From an uncultured Oscillospiraceae bacterium (lineage in GTDB: Bacteria; Bacillota; Clostridia; Oscillospirales; Oscillospiraceae): a DNA stretch of 8,024 nt. Numbering within the stretch: position 1 is the first letter of the stretch; every line of letters begins with the position of its first letter. The notes beneath the pieces are model-generated. The model searched no databases. It had not been told where the DNA came from and saw only the letters and a program-made list of their open reading frames with translations. The stretch covers positions 1-8,024 of the forward strand of contig CAJULZ010000115.1 of NCBI GenBank assembly GCA_910587205.1. The letters run 5' to 3'. A program made the translations under genes and the position numbers. This document shows, piece by piece, positions 1-6,502 of the stretch.

Positions 1-46
1 CCTGCTGATTACGAATCAGCTGCTCTACCAACTGAGCTATACCAGC
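1..46 (-). tRNA. tRNA-Thr (anticodon CGT), 5' part only, cut by the window edge
   Basis: Read on the minus strand from position 46, the sequence folds as the first part of a tRNA. It has a 7-nt acceptor strand GCTGGTA, TA linker, D-stem GCTC/GAGC around loop AGTTGGTA, and a 5-bp anticodon stem GCTGA/TCAGC closing the loop TTCGTAA. The middle of that loop is CGT, which reads the threonine codon ACG. The variable region starts (AGG) and the T-arm and 3' acceptor half lie beyond position 1. A CGT anticodon fits a GC-rich genome where ACG is common. A dedicated promoter lies just upstream (75-103). The identity rests on the anticodon; the missing 3' half prevents a full fold check. Confidence 0.93.
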
Positions 47-74
47 GAACCGCCCCTTTTCAGGGCGCTTGTTC

Positions 75-103
75 ATCATACACCACAAACCCTCGTTTGT
101 CAA
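75..103 (-). promoter_or_regulatory. Near-consensus housekeeping promoter for tRNA-Thr
   Basis: On the minus strand a perfect -35 box TTGACA (103-98) is followed by a 17-nt spacer and a -10 box TATGAT (80-75), one base from the TATAAT consensus. Transcription would start near position 68, about 22 nt before the tRNA 5' end at 46. The short leader contains a small hairpin, CGCCC paired with GGGCG across 51-67, before the tRNA. Strong vegetative promoters of this kind are usual for stable RNA genes. The tRNA therefore does not need readthrough from the upstream cls gene. Confidence 0.88.
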
Positions 104-120
104 GCGTCTGTATTCCCGCC

Positions 121-150
121 GCGGGCGGGCCTCTTTCCCGGCCCGCCCGC
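121..150 (-). terminator. Strong GC hairpin after cls, possible terminator without U-tract
   Basis: Arms 121-131 and 140-150 are perfect reverse complements of 11 bp, all G and C, around an 8-nt loop. The hairpin begins 14 nt past the cls stop codon. It is not a classical intrinsic terminator on the minus strand, because the bases that follow are GGCGGGAATA rather than a U-run. On the plus strand a short T4 (155-158 region) follows after five bases, which is also weak. Its place between cls and the tRNA promoter suggests that it ends cls transcription or protects the 3' end of that mRNA. The fold is certain; the function is inferred. Confidence 0.45.
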
Positions 151-164
151 AGCGGTTTTGCCCG

Positions 165-1712
165 TCACAGCAGCGGCGCGAACAGCCGCAGCAGATCCCG
201 CAGCAGCCGGTGGGGCAGGGAAATCGACCGGCAGCCCTCCAGCGTGACCATGAGGCTCTTGGTCTGGGTATCCAGGAAATCGTCCCGGATGGCCTCAACC
301 GACGGCGTGCCATAGAGCAGCACGCCGTTTTCAAAATGCAGGAACATACTGCGGTAATCCAGATTTACCGTCCCTACCGTGGCAAAGCGGTCGTCCACCA
401 CAAAATTTTTGGAGTGGATGAACCCCGGCTCATACTCAAAGATCTGCACCCCTGCCTCCAGCAGCTCCTCATAATGGGACCGGGTGAGCTCGAACACCGT
501 TTTTTTGTCCGGGATATGGGGGGTAATGATACGCACATCTACCCCTGATTTAGCCGCGGTGGTAAGGGCCATGGTCAGCGAATAGTCGATCACCAGGTAT
601 GGCGTGGTGATATACACGTACCGTTTGGCCCGGTAGATCAGGTGGAGATACACCGACTGACCCACCGGTTCCCGGTCCCAGGGGCAGTCGTGGTAAGGCT
701 GGACATAGCCCTGGACGCCCCCCCGGGCAGGCGCGGGGCGGAAGGGGGTGAAGTGCTCCTCCTCGCTGTTAGTAAAATCCCACATGGCCAAGAACGACAC
801 CGTCATGGACCATACCGCGTCCCCTTCCAGCCGGATGGCGGAGTCCTTCCAATGGCCGAACCGGGGCTTGACGTTGATATATTCGTCCGCCATGTTGATC
901 CCGCCGGTAAACGCCACCCGGCCGTCTACAATCATATATTTCCTGTGATCCCGGTTGTTCTGCCGCAAGGACACCACCGGCACGAACCGGTTGAACACCC
1001 TGCACCGCACCCCCAGCTTTTCCAGCCGGGCGGGATAGTCCCCGGGCAGGGTGGCGATGGACCCAATATCGTCATAGATGACCCGGACCTCCACCCCATT
1101 ACCGGTCTTCTCCTCCAAGATATCCAGCACCGAGTTCCACAGCTTGCCCTCCTCGATGATGAAGTACTCGATAAAAATATACCGCTCCGCCCCCCACAGC
1201 GCGGCGAGGATATCATCGTAGCAGTCGTCCCCTAAGGGATAGTATTTGGTGCGGGTATTGCCGTATACCGGGCAGAAGGTTGTCTGTTCCAGGTAGTGGG
1301 CCATGCAGGCCGCGTCTTCCCCCAGCAGCTTCCCCAACGAGGCGGACCGGCCGCACTCCTCCCCCAGGTTCCGGCGGATTTTCCGCTCCATGGTGCGCAG
1401 ACGGCGCTGGTTAAACGCGGACAGATGATTCCCGCCCAGCAGCAGGTAGGCCAGCGAACCGAAGGGCATCAGCCCCAGCACAATGATGAGCCAGCCGATC
1501 TTGTAACCCGGGTTGCTCTTGTCCCCCACAATCCACGCCGCGGCCAGCACCGACAGAACAAGGAACAGCCACTCCACCATATCGTAATACGCGCTGTCCC
1601 GCAGCACAACCAATCCGGCAGCATACAACGCGATCTGGGCGAGGATGAGCACCGCCACAATCCCCAGCCGGTGGAACAACACCTTCCCAATTTTTTCTAA
1701 GAGCTTTTGCAT
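165..1712 (-). CDS. cls: Cardiolipin synthase (phospholipase D superfamily)
   Basis: A 515-residue membrane protein expected to join two phosphatidylglycerol molecules into cardiolipin and glycerol at the cytoplasmic membrane. Three hydrophobic segments are visible at about residues 16-37, 45-63 and 70-92; the family's PLDc_N region normally holds two helices, so one segment may be partly embedded. Two catalytic HxK(x)4D motifs follow: H256, K258, D263, then GGINMADEY; and H433, K435, D440, then GTVNLDYRS. Two HKD motifs at this spacing and a length near 500 are typical of ClsA-type synthases. The ATG at 1712 is supported by AAGGAG (1723-1718) five bases upstream. It follows dnaE after a 154-nt spacer in which I see no clear promoter. 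Another PLD-type phosphatidyltransferase is possible, but the N-terminal helices plus two HKD motifs strongly favour Cls. Confidence 0.93.
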   Translation of the reverse strand: MQKLLEKIGKVLFHRLGIVAVLILAQIALYAAGLVVLRDSAYYDMVEWLFLVLSVLAAAWIVGDKSNPGYKIGWLIIVLGLMPFGSLAYLLLGGNHLSAFNQRRLRTMERKIRRNLGEECGRSASLGKLLGEDAACMAHYLEQTTFCPVYGNTRTKYYPLGDDCYDDILAALWGAERYIFIEYFIIEEGKLWNSVLDILEEKTGNGVEVRVIYDDIGSIATLPGDYPARLEKLGVRCRVFNRFVPVVSLRQNNRDHRKYMIVDGRVAFTGGINMADEYINVKPRFGHWKDSAIRLEGDAVWSMTVSFLAMWDFTNSEEEHFTPFRPAPARGGVQGYVQPYHDCPWDREPVGQSVYLHLIYRAKRYVYITTPYLVIDYSLTMALTTAAKSGVDVRIITPHIPDKKTVFELTRSHYEELLEAGVQIFEYEPGFIHSKNFVVDDRFATVGTVNLDYRSMFLHFENGVLLYGTPSVEAIRDDFLDTQTKSLMVTLEGCRSISLPHRLLRDLLRLFAPLL

Positions 1713-1866
1713 AGTATCTCCTTCGTCGGCGCAAAGTTTGCTGCATTCGGAACAGCCTCATGGCCATTCCTCATTTCGTTCCCCTGCGCCTTCTCTCCAA
1801 AGCGGACCTGTTTCGTTGGGCTCCGATTTGGGGGGACGGCTTCGCCGCCTTTCTTTCTTGATCCAA
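1713..1866. other. Spacer between dnaE and cls with a small hairpin
   Basis: This 154-nt stretch contains no convincing gene. Near the dnaE end, on the minus strand, GGCGGC and GCCGTC pair around a GAA loop (1835-1849, one G-U pair), but C-run and A-run sequence follows rather than U. Closer to cls is an 11-nt palindrome, GCAAAGTTTGC (1731-1741), 19 nt before the cls start and just ahead of its ribosome binding site. I found no clear -35/-10 pair for cls. cls may be read through from dnaE or use a non-consensus promoter. Confidence 0.5.
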
Positions 1867-4800
1867 TCAGTTTTTTGCTTTCAGCACTACGTTTTCCTCT
1901 CCCAAGGTTTCCCTCAGCTCGTCCAGCAGGGCCGCGTGGTGGAGGCAGTGGGTCTGGAGCTTCCGGTGCTGATCCGCCAGGTAGACGATCGCCGGCCCGT
2001 CGCCGGGGAACATGGACAGCAGGGTTTTCAGCCAGGCGAATCTCTCCCCGCCGTCGGGCAGCTTGATCCACAGCACCTGGTTTTCCCCCGCCGCCGCGGG
2101 CTGCTCCCGCGCCCCGGACAGGGGCGTCACCCGGTCCACCATGAGCTGGGGGGCCTTCTCGTCCCGGATGGACACCTTTCCTGTCACCACCACCGGCAGG
2201 TTCACCTTCAAATAGGCGCCGCTTTCCGTCAGCGTCCGGGAGAAGCACAGCAGCTCCATGGCCCCTGTGGCGTCCTCCAGCATGACGTAGGCCATGAGGG
2301 AGTTGTTTTTGGTGGTCTTGGTCCGCACCGAAGCCACTACCCCCGCCAGCGTCACCCGCTGGCCGTCCCCGTAGGGGGAGGCTCGGTCCTCCTCCCCGGC
2401 GGCCATCACCGCGGATATGGGCACCGCGCCGTACCGCGCCGCCTGCTTCCGGTATTCGTCCATGGGGTGGCCGGACAGGTAGAGCCCCGTGGTCTCCTTC
2501 TCCATCGCCATCAGCTCCACGGGGGAGAATTCCGGGATGTCCGGCAGGATCACCGTGGGCACCGTAAACGCGTCCCCGCCCCCGCCGAACAGGTCAAACT
2601 GCCCCTCCAGGTTCCGCTTCCGGTCCCGGGCAATGGCGTCCACCACCTGCTCGTGCACCTTCATCAGCTGGGAGCGGCGGCAGCCCATGCTGTCGAAGCA
2701 CCCCGAGCGGATCAGGCTGTCCAGCACCCGCTTGTTCAGATCCGCGTCATACATCCGGGCGCAGAACTCCTGGAAGGAGCGGAAGGGCCCGCCCTTGTCC
2801 CGCTCCGCCAGCACCGCTGCGGTGAAGCCCGCCCCCACCCCCTTCAGCGCCGCCAGCCCGAACCGGATGTTCTCCCCGGAGACGGTGAAGGCGGTCTCCG
2901 ACTCGTTGATGTCCGGCGGCAGCAGGGCGATGCCGTTCTCCCGGCACTCGGCGATGTACTCCGCCACCTTGTCCTGGGAGTCCAGCACGGAGGTGAGCAG
3001 GGCCGCCATGTACTCCCTGGGGTGGCGGCACTTGAACCACGCCGTCTGGTAGGCCACGATGGCGTAGGCCAGGGAGTGGGATTTGTTGAAGGCGTAGTGG
3101 GCGAAGTCGTTGATCTCGTCATAGACAGACTCCGCCACGGCGGCGGGGATGCCGTTGGCCTCGCAGCCGGGTATGCCCCGCTTGGGGTCGCCGTGGATGA
3201 AAGACTGCCGCTCCCGCTGCACGTCCTTCTCCTTCTTTTTGCTCATGGCCCGCCGCACCATGTCCGCCTGGCCCAGGGAGTACCCCGCCAGCTTGCGGAA
3301 GATCTCAATCACCTGCTCCTGGTAGACGATGCAGCCGTAGGTGTTGGACAGGATGGGCTCCAGCAGGGGGTGCTTGTAGGTCACCTTGGAGGGGTCCTGG
3401 GCGCAGGCCAAAAACCGGGGGATGGAGTCCATGGGCCCCGGGCGGTACAGGGCGATGATGGCACAGATGTCCTCAATGCTCTTGGGCTTGAGGCCCACCC
3501 CCACCCCGGTCATCCCCGCCGACTCCATCTGGAACACGCCGGAGGTCTTGCCCTCGGACAGCATTTGGTACACCGCCATGTCGTCGTCCGGAATGTCCTC
3601 CAGCTTGAAGCCGGGGAGCTCCTTTTGCACCATCTTCACCGCGTCGTCCAGCACGGTGAGGTTGCGCAGGCCCAAAAAGTCCATCTTCAATAGGCCCAGC
3701 TCCTCGATGGTGGTCATGGTGTACTGGGTGACGGGCTGCCCGTCGTTGGTGGCCAGGGGGACGTATTCGTACACGGGCCGCTTCGTGATCACCACGCCCG
3801 CAGCGTGGGTGGAGGCGTTCCGGGGCATCCCCTCGATCTTCCGGGCCATGTCCACCAGTTCCTTCACCCGCTCGTCCCCGTTGTACAGGTCGCTGAGCCC
3901 CTTGGACAGCACCAGGGCCTTGTCCAGGGTCATTTTCAGCTCAAAGGGCACCTGCTTGGCGATATTGTCCACCTCGGCGTAAGGGAAGTTGAGCACCCGC
4001 CCCACGTCCCGGATGGCGGCCTTGGCCTTCATGGTGCCGAAGGTGACGATCTGCACCACGTGGTCCTCCCCGTACTTCCGGGCCACGTAGTCGATGACCT
4101 CCTGCCGCCGCCGGATGCAGAAGTCGATGTCGATATCGGGCATGGTCACCCGCTCGGGATTCAAAAAACGCTCGAAGATCAGGCCGTATTTGATGGGGTC
4201 TACATCTGTAATCCTCAAACAGTAGGCCACCATGGAGCCCGCCCCGGAGCCCCGCCCTGGCCCCACGGGGATGCCGCTGGACTTGGCGTAGCCAATGAAA
4301 TCGGACACGATAAGGAAGTAATCCACAAATCCCATCTGCCGGATGACCCCCATCTCCATCCGCAGGCGGTCCTTCAGCTCCTCCCCGCCGCTTGGGTAGC
4401 GCCGGGCAAAGCCCTTCCAGCACAGCTTTTCAAAGTAGGCGTCCCCGTCTGCCTCACCCTCGGGCAGCTTGAATTCGGGCAGGTGATAGGTGCCGAACTG
4501 GAACTCCACATTGCAGGCGTCCACAATTTTCTGGGTATTATCGATGGCCTCGGGGCAGTTGGGGAATAGCGCGCGCATCTCGTCCTCGCTCTTGACAAAG
4601 AATTCATCCGTCTCGAAGCGCATCCGCTCGGTGTCCTCCACCAGCTTGCCCATCTGGACGCACATCAGCACATCCTGGGTGGCGGCGTCCCCCCGGGCGA
4701 GGTAGTGGCAGTCGTTGGTGGCCACAATGGGTATGCCGGTCTCCCGGCTCAGACGCAGGATGCCGGCGTTCACCGCCTGCTGCTCGGGGAGCCTGTGGTC

Positions 4801-5325
4801 CTGGATCTCCAGGTAATAACCGTCTTGGCCGAACAGTTCCCGCATCTCCAGGGCGTGGGCCTTGGCGCCCTCGTAGTCGCCGTCTCTCAGCCGCCGGGGG
4901 AGTTCCCCGGCCAGGCAGGCGGACAGGGCGATGAGCCCCTTGCTGTGCGCCCGCAGCAGATCCATGTCGATCCGGGGCTTGATGTAGAAGCCCTCGGTAA
5001 AGGCCATGGACACCATGTAGCTCAGGTTCCGGTAGCCCTCCTCGTTTCGGCACAGCAGGACAAGGTGCCGGGCCGAGCCGTCCAGCTCGTGCACCCGGTC
5101 GAACCGGGTACGGGGGGCCACGTAGACCTCACAGCCGATGACAGGTTTCACCCCGGCGGCCTTGCACGCCCGGTAGAAATCGATGATGCCGTACATCACC
5201 CCGTGGTCGGTGATCGCCACGGCGGACTGGCCCAGCTCCTTCACCCGGTTTACCAGCTGGTCGATGCGGCAGGCCCCGTCCAGCAGGGAGTATTCGGTGT
5301 GGAGATGCAGGTGGGTAAAGGCCAT
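1867..5325 (-). CDS. dnaE: DNA polymerase III subunit alpha
   Basis: A 1152-residue replicative C-family DNA polymerase that extends DNA at the fork. The N-terminal PHP domain starts with HLHTEYSLLDG (7-17), followed by ITDHG (38-42), GCEVYV (64-69) and a later NDCHYL. These metal-ligand-like residues look intact, unlike the degenerate E. coli PHP domain, so a PHP-based 3'-5' exonuclease is plausible. The palm carries GPGRGSGAGS, PDIDID (396-401) and MDFLGLRNL with D549, giving the three catalytic aspartates. A helix-hairpin-helix region (LKGVGAGF, about 822-832), the clamp-binding motif QFDLF (909-913) and an OB fold (about 985-1060) follow. Length matches the usual 1150-1180. The ATG at 5325 is preferred over a GTG at 5334 because AAGGAG lies 8 nt before the ATG and overlaps the GTG. 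The preceding gene ends 5 nt upstream, so translation is probably coupled. Firmicutes usually also have PolC; it is not in this window. Confidence 0.97.
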   Translation of the reverse strand: MAFTHLHLHTEYSLLDGACRIDQLVNRVKELGQSAVAITDHGVMYGIIDFYRACKAAGVKPVIGCEVYVAPRTRFDRVHELDGSARHLVLLCRNEEGYRNLSYMVSMAFTEGFYIKPRIDMDLLRAHSKGLIALSACLAGELPRRLRDGDYEGAKAHALEMRELFGQDGYYLEIQDHRLPEQQAVNAGILRLSRETGIPIVATNDCHYLARGDAATQDVLMCVQMGKLVEDTERMRFETDEFFVKSEDEMRALFPNCPEAIDNTQKIVDACNVEFQFGTYHLPEFKLPEGEADGDAYFEKLCWKGFARRYPSGGEELKDRLRMEMGVIRQMGFVDYFLIVSDFIGYAKSSGIPVGPGRGSGAGSMVAYCLRITDVDPIKYGLIFERFLNPERVTMPDIDIDFCIRRRQEVIDYVARKYGEDHVVQIVTFGTMKAKAAIRDVGRVLNFPYAEVDNIAKQVPFELKMTLDKALVLSKGLSDLYNGDERVKELVDMARKIEGMPRNASTHAAGVVITKRPVYEYVPLATNDGQPVTQYTMTTIEELGLLKMDFLGLRNLTVLDDAVKMVQKELPGFKLEDIPDDDMAVYQMLSEGKTSGVFQMESAGMTGVGVGLKPKSIEDICAIIALYRPGPMDSIPRFLACAQDPSKVTYKHPLLEPILSNTYGCIVYQEQVIEIFRKLAGYSLGQADMVRRAMSKKKEKDVQRERQSFIHGDPKRGIPGCEANGIPAAVAESVYDEINDFAHYAFNKSHSLAYAIVAYQTAWFKCRHPREYMAALLTSVLDSQDKVAEYIAECRENGIALLPPDINESETAFTVSGENIRFGLAALKGVGAGFTAAVLAERDKGGPFRSFQEFCARMYDADLNKRVLDSLIRSGCFDSMGCRRSQLMKVHEQVVDAIARDRKRNLEGQFDLFGGGGDAFTVPTVILPDIPEFSPVELMAMEKETTGLYLSGHPMDEYRKQAARYGAVPISAVMAAGEEDRASPYGDGQRVTLAGVVASVRTKTTKNNSLMAYVMLEDATGAMELLCFSRTLTESGAYLKVNLPVVVTGKVSIRDEKAPQLMVDRVTPLSGAREQPAAAGENQVLWIKLPDGGERFAWLKTLLSMFPGDGPAIVYLADQHRKLQTHCLHHAALLDELRETLGEENVVLKAKN

Positions 5326-5330
5326 GGTGG

Positions 5331-5882
5331 TCACTCCTTTTCTATCTCGTTGTTCCGATCCGTTTCAATGGACATCAGGATATTTTCCAACACGTCCCAA
5401 AGCTCCCCGGCGGCCCCGGTGCGGTCCGGCCGGGTCAGGGACCAGACCATTGGGGCACACAAAATCGCCGCGAACAGGGCCACATCGGTCCGGCCCCATA
5501 CGGCCCCTGCCGCAACAATGCAAGCGGCCATCACCCCACCCACAATCCAGCCCAGCGCCACCTGCCGGAAATGGCCGGAAATTATGCTGCCGTCCCCATG
5601 GGGGGCGATCTGTCCGCAGAACACAGGGGAATAGCCCGTGCTCCGCCCCGCCCCAAAGCCAACGCCCAGCGAAGCGCCCCGCGTCCCCACCTGCGCCGAG
5701 CGGTAAGCCCCGCAATCCCGGGTATACTCCTCCGTGCGGAAGGTAAATCCGTACTCCCCCGTCCAACGCAGGACAATCCGGAACTGCTTCTTGTATTGCT
5801 CATTTTCCACGGCGATCTCCCAGGCCAGCCGCTTTTTCAGCTCCTCCGGGGGGAGGGCGCTATAAAGTTCATACCGTTTCAC
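5331..5882 (-). CDS. Small two-helix membrane protein, unknown family, second of a tandem pair
   Basis: A 183-residue protein I do not recognise. It opens with (V/M)KRYELYSALPPEE, matching the start of the neighbouring protein encoded at 5900-6349 at 10 of the first 13 positions. A polar, probably beta-rich region follows, with a glycine-rich stretch (66-83, GTRGASLGVGFGAGRSTG). The shared block FCGQI..HGDGSIISGHF lies at 88-105. Two hydrophobic segments (about 109-129 and 133-149) are followed by a short charged C-terminal helix (158-183) ending EIEKE. The GTG start at 5882 was chosen because it gives the same first residues as the paralogue and has GGAGGGGG upstream; the frame stays open further upstream but without homology. 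It starts 17 nt after its paralogue and ends 5 nt before dnaE. A soluble N-terminal domain followed by two helices and a cytoplasmic tail is inferred; function is unknown. Confidence 0.78.
   Translation of the reverse strand: MKRYELYSALPPEELKKRLAWEIAVENEQYKKQFRIVLRWTGEYGFTFRTEEYTRDCGAYRSAQVGTRGASLGVGFGAGRSTGYSPVFCGQIAPHGDGSIISGHFRQVALGWIVGGVMAACIVAAGAVWGRTDVALFAAILCAPMVWSLTRPDRTGAAGELWDVLENILMSIETDRNNEIEKE
5334..5339 (-). promoter_or_regulatory. dnaE ribosome binding site inside the end of the preceding gene
   Basis: The minus strand reads AAGGAG here, 8 nt before the dnaE ATG at 5325. The same bases encode the final Lys-Glu codons of the upstream membrane-protein gene, whose TGA stop (5333-5331) begins at the very next base. 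This site decides the dnaE start and implies that ribosomes finishing the upstream gene can restart at dnaE. Confidence 0.85.
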
Positions 5883-5899
5883 GCCCGTCCCCCTCCAGC

Positions 5900-6349
5900 T
5901 CACACCAGCAGATTGTCCTCGATAAACCCCAGCACCGCCCGCTGATATGCCTGAAAAAACACCTTTTGTCCGGCGGATTGGAAGCCCATCCCCACCAGGA
6001 ACGCCAGGGCAAACATGAATAGATAGACCGGAACCGGCACGCCCAGCATCATCACCGGAACGCACATCGCACTCCAGATTCCAGCCATCGGCTTCCACAT
6101 GGCCCGCCACGGGGAAAAGCCGCCAGTGATGACGCTTCCGTCCTCTCTGGCACGCACCTCGCCCCAAAAGGGGATAAACCCGCTGGCAGGCGATGTTCCC
6201 ATATAGGCCAGGCGGAAACAGTCCTTTTCCCGCTTGACGCGAAAAGTGCCGTCCCCGGCGGCAAAGGGATCCCAGCCCTTGGCGCGGACGTCCAGCATGG
6301 CAAACACCAGTTCCGGCGGCAGGGCGCTGTGGAACTCATACCGCTTCAT
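5900..6349 (-). CDS. Small two-helix membrane protein, unknown family, first of a tandem pair
   Basis: A 149-residue protein of unrecognised family. It begins MKRYEFHSALPPE, has a polar region of about 80 residues containing FWGEVRAREDGSVITGGF (61-78) and a tryptophan-rich join (W81, W85, W92). Two closely spaced hydrophobic segments follow (about 88-103 and 105-123), then a C-terminal amphipathic stretch with FFQAYQRAVLGFIEDNLL. The order of parts matches the next gene, so the two look like diverged duplicates. The ATG at 6349 follows AAGGAGG with 9 nt spacing, a clear ribosome binding site. It lies downstream of the whiA terminator and a structured spacer, and probably starts a transcription unit with its paralogue and dnaE. 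I infer membrane localisation with a small soluble domain at the N-terminus; no enzymatic motif is visible. Confidence 0.8.
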   Translation of the reverse strand: MKRYEFHSALPPELVFAMLDVRAKGWDPFAAGDGTFRVKREKDCFRLAYMGTSPASGFIPFWGEVRAREDGSVITGGFSPWRAMWKPMAGIWSAMCVPVMMLGVPVPVYLFMFALAFLVGMGFQSAGQKVFFQAYQRAVLGFIEDNLLV

Positions 6350-6409
6350 AGCCCAGCCCCTCCTTGTCACGCTTCGCAGGCGGCTGGGTCTTGCCTTCGA
6401 CTCGGTCGT

Positions 6410-6440
6410 GCGATAAGCGCGTGCCGCCGGCACGCATCGC
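6410..6440. repeat. Extended hairpin flanked by 8-bp direct repeats
   Basis: The core is a perfect 7-bp stem, GCGTGCC (6419-6425) with GGCACGC (6429-6435), around a 3-nt loop. It extends through GCGAT (6410-6414) pairing with ATCGC (6436-6440), leaving a 4-nt bulge on one side. The octamer CTCGGTCG occurs on both sides, at 6401-6408 and 6443-6450, in the same orientation. There is no T-run next to it, so it is not a terminator. It lies in the 153-nt spacer between whiA and the membrane-protein pair, where I see no good promoter. It could be a dispersed intergenic repeat or an mRNA leader structure; both are inference. Confidence 0.6.
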
Positions 6441-6469
6441 CGCTCGGTCGCTTTCACTCCGTCTCGGAT

Positions 6470-6497
6470 AAAAAACAGATTTGCTCCGCAAATCCTG
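6470..6497 (-). terminator. Rho-independent terminator of the yvcK-whiA unit
   Basis: Immediately after whiA the minus strand reads CAGGATTTGC, loop GGA, GCAAATCTG, then TTTTTT. The stem is GATTTGC/GCAAATC (7 bp), extended by two more pairs across a single bulged G, and the U-tract is six long (6475-6470). The hairpin starts 5 nt past the whiA stop codon. The other strand has a shorter T5 (6499-6503), so weak bidirectional function is possible. It implies that the genes downstream, including dnaE, need their own promoter or depend on readthrough. Confidence 0.8.
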
Positions 6498-6502
6498 GTT
6501 TT

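Noticed and set aside
1835..1849. Hairpin after dnaE considered as a terminator
   Set aside because: On the minus strand it is followed by a C-run and AAATCGG instead of U. On the plus strand a T-rich tract follows, but the stem has a mismatch and no plus-strand gene needs it.
1645..3693. Very long plus-strand open frame opposite dnaE (about 680 codons), with similar ones at 3805-4569 and 4705-5634
   Set aside because: These lie antisense to the clearly homologous dnaE, have low-complexity His/Gly/Val/Leu-rich translations and no convincing ribosome binding sites. They result from the GC-rich codon bias of dnaE.
5326..5334. Upstream GTG start for dnaE at 5334, adding three residues
   Set aside because: The GTG overlaps the AAGGAG site itself, whereas the ATG at 5325 has it at ideal spacing and gives the standard MAFTHLHLHTEYSLLDG start.
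6350..6457. Upstream extension of the first membrane-protein gene to 6457
   Set aside because: The extra 36 residues are basic, low-complexity sequence from the hairpin-bearing spacer. The paralogue starts at the KRYE motif, and AAGGAGG precedes the ATG at 6349.
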